Positions 14,480 to 25,916 of a DNA stretch of 64,000 bases are shown one piece after another. The number at the start of each line of letters is the position of its first letter. Position 1 is the stretch's first letter. Made by a program: the position numbers and the translations under genes. The DNA lies in the NCBI GenBank assembly GCA_964016875.1, contig OZ024721.1:5275001-5339000 (forward strand). The letters run 5' to 3'. The notes beneath the pieces were generated by a model. It had not been told where the DNA came from. It ran no database searches and saw only the letters and a program-made list of their open reading frames with translations. Source of the stretch: Fallopia convolvulus (lineage: Eukaryota; Streptophyta; Magnoliopsida; Caryophyllales; Polygonaceae).

Positions 14480-17400
14480 GGCAGTGGAAGAGGCTGTGCG
14501 TCTAATCCCTCTCTACCTAGTAATGGCACATAACAGGTCTTAAAAGTAGTCTTGAGCTTGTATTATAAACCATGACATCAAATTCTAGCCATCGATCTAT
14601 TGCTCCGTGTTTTGTCATATATGTGAAACGATGGATTCTGTTATTTGGCTGATCTTTGCAACTGCTTAGCTCGAGAATGTGAAAGTTTGTGGTTGAAAAT
14701 CTTTGCATTTTTTTTGGTTCAAAGAAGACGTACTAACTCGCTCATTTCGTGTTATGAAAATTGGAATCGGTTAAACTTGAGCTTTTTGGAAGGTTCTTCC
14801 AAAGCATGGAGTGGCTGCAAGAGTCCAATATTTGATCCTTGAATTTATGGATTTATTGAATTTTGTTTCTAAACCATTCATGTGCTCGCTATGATTGTTA
14901 TGTCTTCATCAAATCTTCGTAGGATTGCAATAGATATTTAAATAAAGGGGTGATTTTTCATTCAAGGGTAAATAGTTTACTTACAAAAAGGTTTAGGCAA
15001 AACCTAAACATTACATGGATCTTCTAGGCTAAGCTATTTTCTAAAAATTTTAGTGTGTTTTTTCCATATTGCATTCACACTATTTTTTACATAGTACTCT
15101 ATGGAGTAATCTTCTTTAAATTTGAACACTCTTATTACTTACATAACCGCACGGCATGAGTTTGCTTAGTTTCGGTAATTTGCATGTTAAATATTTCACA
15201 CAATGATTTTTTTAGGATATGGATCATGTTATATATTATTTAATAAAATCATCAGTAACAATTCCAAACATCTACCTAGTAAGCAAAAACTAAGTTAGGC
15301 TAAATTTTCATCTAACTCACCCCACCTTACCCACTCTCCCCATATTCTAAAAAACTACAACCTATTCTAACCCCCCCTCCGGGAAAACCACTAACCCTTC
15401 CTCTTCTTAATGCACAATCAATTTATTTGTCTCTCTCTCATTGCTTTTGCTATTCCTAGATCTTTATCCTTATTGATCGGTTGCAATTTCAAGCTCTCGA
15501 GAACATAGTCGATTTTGATTTTTCTATACCAACGTTGCCTTTTGTGTTCCAATTCTTACCTAATTAACGACCTGATCGATTACTGAATAAGGATTTTGGG
15601 TATGTCTTTTATGGTCTCATAAGCTTCATTTCTGAGCTAAACTTTAAATGATAGAGTTAGAATGTTTGTTTGTATGCTTTTTATTATACTTTAGTTACTT
15701 ACTGTTGTTTATTTAATTATATATGTTGTTTCCTTACCAATAATTTTTCTGATAGAAGTGAAGGTCTCATAATTAAGAAAAGAAACCATACAATATTTTG
15801 GGCCTTTAAAATTGAGTAGCACAATATGCAAAAGTTGTGTGGGCTCTTAATTATATGAACTTCTTCTGACTAATTGTTACTTATACATGACTATTTTGCA
15901 ATTGTTCATTTTGTTTCAATACTATTTTGTATCCCAAAATTAAACATTATTAATAAGATTTACTATATGAAGGTTAATGATTTTTCAACAATCCTCATTT
16001 ATTTATACCCGTAACATATTATTTTTCATTAACCCGTACAAGGTATGGGCAATAAACTAGTTTGTGTTTAAATTATTAGTCATATAGGAGGTTGATTTTC
16101 AGGTTTCCATGGATATGAGACTTATTCTAAAAATCAGATATAAATGAGGGTCACTGAATTTGAGAAATAGAGGACTAAGATTAAAAGAAATAGGAGTAAA
16201 ATGGTAATTTTGATTAAAAGATATTTTAATCTTTTTTTTTGCTTGTTTTGCTAAACTAATAATGTTTGATATCTAATGTATATATTCACACTATTACAAG
16301 GTATGCTTACATATACTCATCTTAAAAGTCTAGAGATTTTATCATATGTTCACATATATTATAAGTGCGTTCACATATTAGTATTATTCATATTTTATGT
16401 TTGTATGTTCATATTCGATTGTATCATTCTACATACGTTAAAATGTTTAATAAAATGAAAAAAAGTAAAAAAGAAGAAGTGATTTTTCCGCTTGTTTTTG
16501 CTAAAAACCTGACGTTTAACCTTTTACAACATGTTCACATATTTTATGCACATGTTCACATTATTACAAAGCATGTTCCCGTATAACCATCTTAAAAGTT
16601 CAGAAATTTTTTCATATGCACATATAATATAAGTGTGCTCACATATTAGTGTTGCATGTTTATGTTTTATGGTCATATGTTCACACCCGATTTATATCAT
16701 CTACATACATTAAAAGACTTAAAAAAAGGTTCAAAACATTATTTTTATGGACGGTCGAGATTCATTTCTCATATATTCACTATTTTAAAATTCAAGTTAT
16801 TTATGAGTTAGATTCAAATTATAAAGTCAGAGATACTTGACTTTAGTTTTACTTTCTCCGTTTAGATAAATTAGTTATTCTAGCTTGATTTTTGTTTAAT
16901 AAATTTTTTAATTTAACATATTTTAACACATTTTTTCAATAATATTCTTACTAATTAAGAATATTTACATAAATTTACGGTGAAAGATCTTAACAAGATT
17001 AATGATATTTAAATCAAATTAAGTGAATTTTTAATGTTTGAGACAAATTCTAGAACAATAAGTTTATCGGAATGGAGAGGGTACCTCTTTAAGTTGTGAT
17101 GCTTTTTAAGGTATTTTGGTGTATTAGTGTATGGACTAGAGTTGATACGGTATTGTGATTATGTGTTCAAATCTTTTTTGTTTGGGTCATTTCAAGTGAG
17201 GTTTTAATGGTTTAAGTTATTTCATTTTTCTTTCTTTCAAGGTAAGTGCAAAGCTTCACTGCTATGATAAAAAGAATTGGTTCACATAGGAATAGGTCTA
17301 TTAATTCACATTAGAGTGCATTTAAAAAACCAAAAAGGGGTTATTTATGTTCAAGCGGTTTCAATAATACCATTGTGATTGTTACATGTGTATGAAGTCG

Positions 17401-17522
17401 AGTGGTTTTCTTGGGTCTCTACCGGCACTTGTTGGTTTAAAGGAGCAAAAAAAGGGACATGGTGTGCTACTCAAATTGCAATAGGAAATACTATTTGTAG
17501 AGTAGTTGAGGAAGGTATGCAA
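14480..17522. other. Intergenic AT-rich DNA between MED23 and the Athila insertion
   Basis: I see no gene here. The left part is the probable 3' flank of MED23. The rest is AT-rich filler with the word-rich repeat at 16,276-16,740. The last bases, GTATGCAACGAGC, are the left flank of the Athila insertion. Confidence 0.7.
16276..16740. repeat. Tandem duplication of about 260 bp rich in the word GTTCACAT
   Basis: Two related segments (about 16,276-16,470 and 16,535-16,740) share, in the same order, the landmarks TTCACA..TTACAA, CATCTTAAAAGT, TTCATATG, ATATAAGTG, CACATATTAGT and CTACATACNTTAAAA. The words TTCACAT and CATATGTTCACA recur within each copy. I see no terminal inverted repeats or coding sequence. 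Confidence 0.65.
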
Positions 17523-17527
17523 CGAGC

Positions 17528-18713
17528 TGTTGATATGGATATTTAACTTGACAACAAATAAATTTATAGTCAAGACCCCGCTGAGTATAGCGAAGTCAGG
17601 ATCGTTCCATGGGAAGCACGGTTGTTTGTTTATCAACAAACAAAAATAAGAAAAACAGCAAAAACAGGCAAAAACACACACGACCAACCTCGTTAACGAC
17701 CTTGTCAGGGTCGTTTAACGAACCTGGATAACCTATGAACACAAAATAACGAACTATCTAAAACACAGGTTCGGTACCGAGGCAAAGGAACTCGATAACG
17801 AATATAACGAATGATAACTCTTATAAAATAAAAGACCTAGGACAAGGGTTACCACAACATAGCCATGCATATAAACTCATAAGAAGATAAAGATCATGCC
17901 TTTAAAAAGATAAATTCATCAACTTTTGCTGATTAACAAGCAAACCGATCAATTCTTATAAATCAATTCACTCAATCACTTGTTTTGGATCCAAAGCTCG
18001 AAACTTTCGTAATCAAACAATATCAACCTTCAAATTAACAACTTTCTCTTTCGATCAAATTGAGAACTCAAATTACCTCGACTATCGTCTTAGCATAAAC
18101 ACAACAAGCAATTCCAAATAGATAAAAGGTATTCAAAACATCAACTCACTCATCAAACATGAATAACTATGTCGGGTTTCAACCCCGATCCTAGATAAGA
18201 AAACTACTCACTACTCATAATAAAACAAACAACTCTAATAAGAAGAAACATTGAAAACAAAAACCAAACTTACTTAAAATTAATATCGTCTTACAATATC
18301 TCGAAGAAACCGAAAACACAGAACAACACCGACAAGAAATTCCGACTAACGACCCTAGCTCTTCTCTCGAACGAACCTGGCTCGTCTATCTTCTCCTCGT
18401 CTTCTCGTCCCTTAGAATCTCGGCTCTCCAAAAAAATATCGTCCTCTCCTTCTAGGCTCAGAATAGGGGTATTTATACTAAGAAACTATCTATTAAAAAG
18501 CCTAAAAGATAAAAACTAACTCTACTAAAGATAACAAGATATAAGATATAACAACCCTAAAATTAGTTAAAACCCTACCGACACGGAGCCATTAATAACG
18601 ACCCCACACAAGGTCGGTAGAAATCACAAAATCCCCTCTAAAAATTCTATCTCTAAGCCTCGTTAACGACCCTTACAACTTCTTTAACGAGCCGGGGTTT
18701 TGGCTTTTCTTCT
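17528..18713 (-). repeat. Athila 3' LTR, truncated by a copia insertion
   Basis: This segment aligns collinearly with 38,925-40,116 of the opposite LTR. The match stops abruptly at 18,713, where the copia LTR terminus TGTAGG begins; the last 277 bp or so of the LTR and its polypurine tract are missing. The minus-strand TATA-like element is at 18,471-18,477. Palindrome pairs lie at 17,690/17,711 and 18,660/18,681. Confidence 0.93.
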
Positions 18714-19517
18714 TGTAGGATCGTTAGTATTAGGACGAGTCGGAGACTCCTACGAAGTCGTCGACTTTGAGTAATAAAGCAACGGAATAAACACACAGTG
18801 AAATATACGTTACCAACGGTCACTGACAAGCGATGTATAGTGGAAACTCTTAGTAAACCAACTAGTTTACTTAGAGAAAAACCACTCCCTTCCAAGTTTA
18901 TCACTTGGTCGGATTTCAAGAGTCCTTAGACTCGCTTTATTGATTTTTTGAGTGATTAAAAAGCTCTCCTGTGTACAAGAATGAATCCCACACCCTTGAA
19001 CCACGCTCTACCTTTGCACTCACACTCTCAATCTCACGCTATGCCTAAGATCTCTTGACTCACCACTTGTACGAATCTCATGCACAAGTACACTCTTTCT
19101 TTCTTACACACGATATGAAAATTAAGCTCACAAGTCACCCCAATTAGCCTAAACACAAGAGTATTTAAACTAAGGTAAGAGAGATCTCATGTATATTATT
19201 TTCCATTCGATTAGGAAAACAATATACACTTAATCTTTTACAAATCTTTCCAAATAAACAATTGTACGCATACTCAAATATTCTAGGAGAATCACAATTA
19301 TCTTCATCTTGATTTTAACACTCTTTTGATGATCTTCTCCTAAAATAGAACACGCAACTGTCTTCAATTAAACGCACAAGATCTGTGCGTTCCTTCCGTA
19401 AATAGATCGCTTTGCCAGCTGGTTATGTCAGTGACTTTGCCAAGTCGCCGACTCGACTTGCAAACACAGGGTCACTGACTCTAGAACCATCTAAACTCAA
19501 ACTTCCATCTTCTAACA
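18714..19517 (-). repeat. 3' LTR of copia 1 (804 bp)
   Basis: Plus-strand ends are TGTAGG...CTAACA. The inner side borders a minus-strand polypurine tract (AAAAAGGGGGAATT). The first bases, TGTAGGATCG, match the TGTTGGATCG start of the copia 2 LTR at 56,493. The copia 1 word occurs at 18,819, 19,427 and 19,471, with relatives at 18,739, 18,757 and 19,444. Confidence 0.85.
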
Positions 19518-19925
19518 AATTCCCCCTTTTTGATGGTGACAAACAACCTGTTCTGATAAAAACTATCCAGCATACAAAGGCAACATAGTAGATAGAGCAA
19601 AGCACAAAAAATCATAAAAAGTTCCCCTTAAGCTTAGTAACCACATGATTTCAGTATTTTGATCCCCCTAATAAATCTATTCCCCCGGTTAATTCCCCCT
19701 TTTGGCATCATCAAAAAGATTGCTAAAACAAGAAAAGAAATCAGAGGCAAATATAGAAACTTAAAGCATAATATCAAAACAGTCATAGAGAGTCATCCAC
19801 CATGGCAAAATAAAAGTTCGATGCAAACACACACAATCCAGAAAGTCTTGTAAAGTGGAGGAATAATGTGGCAAGGAAAGAGGAAAGGGATAGAGAGGGT
19901 CATGAGTGTACGACAATCACTGACA

Positions 19926-21846
19926 TCAGGCTCCAAAGTCATTGAGCCTCTCCTCTATTGCATCCAGCTTTAACAGTGCATTGCCAACCATATTCTGAAG
20001 CTTTTCCATCATCCCCTTTAGAATCATGTTCTGGTCCCTGATTTCCTTCAACTCATCGTTCGTTGGAGCAGACTTCATTCCTTCTTCCTGGTTGCCCTTG
20101 TCACTGACCTCAGATGACTTCGACACCCACTGTCCATCAACCTAGTTCCATCCAAACTTCCTGATCATCTCTTTGTTGAGAACTCTGGTGTTGAGGACAT
20201 CAACACCGCTATCCACATAGACTTTATGCTCATACATCATCAGAGCAATCAGCATCCCATAGGGAAGAGCATGCTTGGCAGTTTCAAGCACGTGCTTCAT
20301 GTGAAGCATCATTAAACGTGGCATGTTGATCTTCTTCCCTCGTATAATCTTGTCCATGACCAGCAGATCCTGAATAGAAGCAGCATTCCTCTTGAGTTCC
20401 CTTGGCAGCAGGTTGCTTATGAGGTAATTTAACATCACCTTCTTCTCTATTCCCATCTTGTTGACCAGATAGGGGCTAGTGAAGTTATCATCACTGTCAG
20501 TGACAGTTTTGATGATCTCACGGTCATCGACCCCTTCAGGCCAACCTCCTTTGTAGTACTCAGTAAAACCTTCATGAGGAATCTCCAGAATGTCACTAAC
20601 ATCCTTGCTTGTGAAGGAGTACGTCTTCTTGTCTATCATGTATCTCCCTATGGTCATATTCCCTGTATCCTCAATCACCAGATTTTCATAGAACATCTTA
20701 ACCATCAGGGGATTGTATTCATGCTCCCCCTGCACTAACTTGTCCCATTTCTGCTTTTTCAACCAGTCAATGACCTTGGTCAGTTTAAACTCCTTCATGA
20801 AATTTTCATCCCACAACAGATCCTTAGTGAACTCCCTAGACGACATATCAATGCTTACATTGGTTTTCTTGCTCTTTTTACTGGACCAAACAGCAGACTT
20901 ATGAGATCTTCCTATTTTTTCCTAGTGACTTTCTTAGAGAAAGAGGAGTCACCTCCCTCTGAGGCAGCCTTAGGGGTTTCCAACCCCTTGCCCTTTTTGG
21001 CTTTAAGAGCCACTGTCGAGGCTCTAGCATTAGCAGATCTAGTCTTAGGGTGAAAAGGAGGAGGCAGCTCAATCTCTTCATCCTTAAGCAACTCAGAGTC
21101 ATCTCTAAAAAGTTCTTTTTCCAAATTTTTCTTAACAGAATCACCATATTTGGATTTCTTAGAAACCAAGATGGGATCAGAGGGTGTACCTTCTTTAGAT
21201 GTTTCTGTTGGTTCCTTTTGGGAGAAATCCTTGTCAGCCACCTTGTCTACATTCTCCATATTAGCATCAGTGTCGATGACTTTTGGGGAGTCATTGACAA
21301 CCTTTTCTTGATCGTGAGGAGATAGCCGTTGGTTCTCCTCTTCACCAACCTCTTCTTCTTTTTCCTCTGCAAAAGACCTGACGACGTTCTCCGTTTCCTC
21401 AAAATCCATTGACCCCATAATCGGAGTGTTCACTCTCTCTTCCTCTACAATCTCTGGGTTAGAGGGTTTGGGTAAGGAAGACTCACCAGTTTCTGGAAAA
21501 ACTATTGGTTGCGCCGTTTGGCGCGTTTTTCCAAATTCTGGTAAAGGGGTTAGGGTTTCGGTTTCGATTTGGGGAAGGGGATTTTGGGGTTTCTCAGTGG
21601 TAACAGGGGATGAGGGAGTTGATTTTGGAGGAGAAGGGTTTGGATTTTGGTTCTGTGGAGGAATGAAGTTTTGAGATGGAGGTTCCATGGCGGTTGGAGG
21701 GACGGTTGAGGAAGACGATTCCCCAGACAAAAGGGCTCGAAGAAAATCGTCACCAAAGAGGGTGAGAATCTTCTTCTTTGCCGATTCAGGGCTTTCGATT
21801 TTGGTCTTGGGAGAAGCAGGGAGGTCGAAGTTGGAGGGAGACGCCA
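19926..21846 (-). pseudogene. Copia 1 3' ORF ('putative plant transposon' domain, nuclear-like)
   Basis: The most plausible start is the MASPSNF ATG at 21,846, matching the MASSSN start of the copia 2 homologue. The N-terminal half is proline/serine-rich then acidic (EEKEEEVGEEE). A basic tract follows (SKKVTRKK and SSKKSKK), then a globular region with FYENLVIEDTGNMTIGRY and SKDVSDILEIPHEG, and a C-terminal coiled-coil-like segment ending NDFGA. One frameshift in an A run near 20,912 and one TAG at 20,142 break it. I see no signal peptide or membrane segment. The central region resembles the family annotated in plants as putative plant transposon protein; its role is unknown. Confidence 0.75.
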
Positions 21847-21881
21847 TTGGAGAAGGATGAAGGTTCGAGGGTTTTGGGTTC

Positions 21882-21914
<33 letters not shown>

Positions 21915-22623
21915 AGTTGAGAGAGAGAAAAGGATTGAGAAAAGCGTACCTTTAAGTTTGACGGTTGAGGCATAATAAAGGAATCCTCTTCCATCATTAA
22001 GGAAGTTGTCAAATCACAAGATCTTCTCTTTCCTCTCTTTTGAAATACACTTTCCAATTTCAAAAGATACTGTTAAGCCATGATCTTTTTCTCGCGCCAG
22101 AAATCGCAGTCACTGACCTTGAACACGTCGGCGACTCTTATCACAAAACTGCTATCTTCATATGTCCGTGACTTTTGCACACACATGAATTTCTCTTTTA
22201 AGAACTTACTTGGCGATGGGTTTGCACAGGGAGTGCCAAAGAAAACCAAGTAAAAACTTTATTTTTGAGGTTTTGTTGATCATGATGATAAGTCTCCGTT
22301 TAATAATAAATTTCAAATAATGGGCTCATAGAGACTCTCAAACATGATAGGTTAGGGACAGGTTTTAGAATCAACTATCATTTGGGCTTGTAAGGAGGGT
22401 TAGGATCATCAAGTTGATTCTTTTGGGCCAAAATAAAGTGCTCAAAAAGTTGCACACATACTGAGTGTGGTGAAAGTCATTGACAATCAAATTGCATGGG
22501 GTTTCCTAAACATGATGTCTATCAAGTATGTCTAAGAATTACACTACAAAAGCATGATTTCAAAACATATGCAAAGCAATCAATTCTAGCCAACCATCGT
22601 GGGAATTTATGTAGGGAAATAGA
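21847..22623 (-). other. Copia 1 spacer between pol and 3' ORF
   Basis: Non-coding sequence with a (GA)n microsatellite at 21,881-21,910 just upstream of the 3' ORF start, and element words at 22,109, 22,127 and, less exact, 22,479. Confidence 0.6.
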
Positions 22624-24152
22624 TCATTGAAGAGAGATCATATCTAATTCCATGCGGAGTTGTTCAAAGGGTTCACGATTCAAGGCCTTTGTAAAGATGT
22701 CTACTCTTTGATCACTTGTTCTACAGAATTCCATAGTGACCATGCCTTTTATCTCGATGTGTTTTGTCTTTGAATGTTGCACCGGATTCTTTGAGATGTT
22801 GATTGCACTAGTGTTGTCATATAGTATGGGTACCGACCCACACTTCACACCATAGTCACTGACTTGCTGCTTGATCCATAAGATCTGTGAGCAACATGCT
22901 GCAGCTGCAATATACTCTGCTTCCGCCGTTGATAGAGCCACTGAATTTTGCTTTCTAGATCCCCATGAGACTAGACAAGGCCCAAGAAATTGAGCCATGC
23001 CCGAAGTGCTTTTTCTATCAACCCGGTTTCCAGCAAAATCAGCATTTGTGTAGCCGACAAGTTCAAAATCAAATCCTCTTGGATACCATAAACACAGATT
23101 TTCAGTTCCCTTAAGATAGCGAATGATTCTCTTAACAACTTTCAAGTGGGATTCTCTTGGATCGGCCTAAAATCTAGCATAAAGACAAACTCCAAACACA
23201 ATATCAGGTCTACTTGCTGTGAGATAGAGAAATGATCCAATCATACCTCGATACATAGTAGCATTGACCTCGGGGTCCTTATCATCATTTCCAAGTGATG
23301 TAGTCGGCGACATTGGAGTATCAAAAGGTTTAGCATTTTCGAGACCAAACTTCTTAACACATTCTCTGAGATACTTTTGTTGATGAACTCGTGTCCCATC
23401 CTCACTTTGAACAACTTGAAGTCCTAAAAAGAACTTAAGCTCGCCAACCATACTCATTTCAAATTCACTGGACATGAGGTCAGCGAACTTCTTCACTAGC
23501 TTATCATCTGTTGAGCCAAAGATGATGTCATCGACATAGACTTGAACAACTAGCGTATGACTTCCTTCTTTCAACAAGAACAGAGTCTTGTCAACTTCTC
23601 CTCGAACATAGCCATGTTTAATCAAAAACTGAGACAAACGATCATACCAAGCACGCGGGGCTTGCTTCAGTCCATAGAGTGCTTTGTCTAGTTTGTATAC
23701 ATGATCCGGGTGGGCGACATCTTCAAAACCCGGAGTTTGTTCAACATACACTTCTTCCTTTAAGTAACCATTCAAGAAGGCAATCTTGACATCCATTTGC
23801 TGTAGTTTGAACCCATGATGAGCAGAATAGGCAATATGCAATCGAATAGCCTCAAGACGAGCCGCTGGAGCAAACGTCTCATCATAGTCAATGCCCTCCT
23901 GCTGATTGTATGCCTTAACTACCAGCCTTGCTTTATTTCTGATCACATTTCCTTCATCATCCAGCTTATTTCTGAACACCCATCGTGTTCCAATCACAGA
24001 TCTTCCCTTTGGCCTTGGAACCAAATGCCAAACCTTGTTTCTCTCAAACTGATGAAGTTCCTCTTGCATGGCATTGACCCAATCCGAATCTTTCAACGCT
24101 TGTTCAACATTTTTGGGCTCCAACATTGAGATGAAAGCATCAAAATACCCCA
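22624..24152 (-). pseudogene. Copia 1 reverse transcriptase-RNase H fragment
   Basis: The RT part starts just before the block MQEELHQFERNKVWHLVPRP. It includes QQMDVKIAFLNGYLKEEVYV, the catalytic VYVDDIIFGST, and LYGLKQAPRAWYDR. A TAG at about 23,166-23,168 replaces the expected glutamine after CLYARF. RNase H continues to 22,624. Near its end about a dozen residues are missing compared with copia 2 (after KTKHIEI). The VSD triplet at 22,855-22,863 is encoded by the element word GTCAGTGAC, where copia 2 has LVD. Confidence 0.88.
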
Positions 24153-25916
24153 TACTTAGACTTGCTTGTCCTCAAGCAATCACTAAACAACAATCAAGAC
24201 TAAACCAAACATGCTCATCAAGCAAATAGCCATCAACTAAAAAGCAACATCAAAACATAGCAGAAAATAGCAAATGAATATTAACGTCATCACACATATA
24301 TATAAACACTAAATAGATATAAGCAAATACAATCCAACCTCACCAGGGATTTATGTGTTTCACTCAACTCTCAAGTGTTTAGGCTTATAAATTCATTCTC
24401 TCAACTCATCTTATATGCAAAAACTCATAGAAATTGGAACTTATATCACCAAACTCTCCACCTAAGATTTGTCAAAACAAGCAAAAATCATCAAGAGAAC
24501 TTAGGCTCAATGAAAAACTTCATAGAAGCTTCCATTCGGCCGGGTTATAATGGGGCTTGGTAATGACAATAAGGCATGGAAATATTTTTGGCTATGTGGT
24601 GCTAATAATATTCGGGAATCAAAAAGACTCTTAAAAACTCACACTTCACCAAAACTTTCAAAAGATAACCAAACTCTCTTAAACATTATGCACACTCATT
24701 TCTTTCAACCCCTAATATCCTAAAAAGTCTCATAAAACAACTCAGAAGAATCTCTGACTTATCTTTTAAACACAATTGCACATCATACTCCTCTTTTTTT
24801 TCATCTTTACTTTACATATTTCTTTCAGCTCTCTTTTTCTCGAATAGCCTCGTTAACGAACCAACTAGGTCGTTAACGAGCTTCATCGTGTACTCATTCT
24901 CTCTATATTTTCAACAACATTTATCTTTTTGTGCATGCTTTCTTACCAAGAGATCTTTCTTACAAATCAATACAAGAGACTTCCAATCTACCCTTCCCAA
25001 AACCTTGATTTTCGAACCAAACATAACATATCACTCAACAAAACAATCCTCTTCAAACTAATTCCTAATCCCCGGATAGGGTCAAGCTTATCTGGGCTGG
25101 GGAAATTATTTTGTGGAGCTAAAAATAAAAGGCTTAAAGCTCAAATTGGCTTCAAAAAGAAGGATAATGATGTAAGGTAGATAAGGATAAATAGGGCTTA
25201 TAAAAAATAAGTTCTCCATCATATGACTTTCACAAGTAATGAACTCTAAATCTCAAATAGGCCTCAAGTAATAGATAACCAACACAATTCCAAGAGATAA
25301 TATACATAAAGAGAGTAAATCATACTAGAAAAGAAGAGGGATTTTTGAATGTTCTCCCTGTAAGGCCAAAAATAACTGACAAGGTAGCAATTTTTGTTGG
25401 ATTGCTTCACTTATGCTAAAAAGTATACATGCTCAATTTCATCAAATGCTATTCCTCTATAAAAACAACTTTATATCAAGAATCAGACTATACTATCAAA
25501 GACATGCTTGCAAGGAATTACATGATCATGCTAGCAACTACTATCATAGAACCATAAGAAAGAGGGTATACTATCAATTTTCTTTTTTTCAATTTTTTTT
25601 TCATTTTTTTTGTGATTTTTGATTTTTATAGCAAAGAACTACTAAAACACACAAAGCACAAGAAAACAAACAAGACACAAGTTTTTCTACCCTTTCCCAC
25701 CCCATACTTAAAATTACAGTGTCCCCATTGGAATAAAAATAAGCAGTAGAAAATAATAAAAAAAGAAAAAGAAAGAAAAAAACTTACAAGATCTTTGAAG
25801 CAGAAAAGGAAAACAACTCTCAAACTGAATCAGCGTGCTGGTGGTGGGAACCGTTGCTCGAAGTTCCCCATAAAGTCGTACAATGTCCTCCAACGCTCTG
25901 CATCATCCACCTCCCG
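24153..25916 (-). other. Athila 3' non-coding spacer
   Basis: This AT-rich, non-coding stretch lies between the 3' ORF and the lost 3' LTR boundary. Its left edge on the minus strand has GAGGACAAGCAAGTCTAAGTATGGGG, shortened here to its key part GAGGACAAGCAAG, a motif common near the 3' end of plant gypsy elements. A palindrome pair sits at 24,850/24,870. The stretch ends abruptly against copia pol sequence. Confidence 0.7.
24850..24879. repeat. Phased TCGTTAACGA palindrome pair
   Basis: Two exact copies start 20 bp apart in the Athila 3' spacer. Confidence 0.9.

Larger units (their letters stand above)
18714..24152 (-). mobile_element. Sirevirus-like Ty1/copia element, 5'-truncated (copia 1)
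   Basis: The minus-strand order is RT-RNase H, a 3' ORF, polypurine tract and 3' LTR. Gag, protease, integrase and the 5' LTR are absent. The RNase H block (DRKSTSGMAQFLGPCLVSW, ALSTAEAEYIAAA) and the large ORF between pol and the 3' LTR place it in the SIRE/Maximus group. The LTR outer end abuts the Athila LTR at 18,713, and the truncated pol end abuts the Athila spacer at about 24,145-24,152. This fits insertion into the Athila LTR followed by a deletion that removed both the copia 5' half and the rest of that LTR. Words of the type GTCACTGAC occur throughout. Confidence 0.85.
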
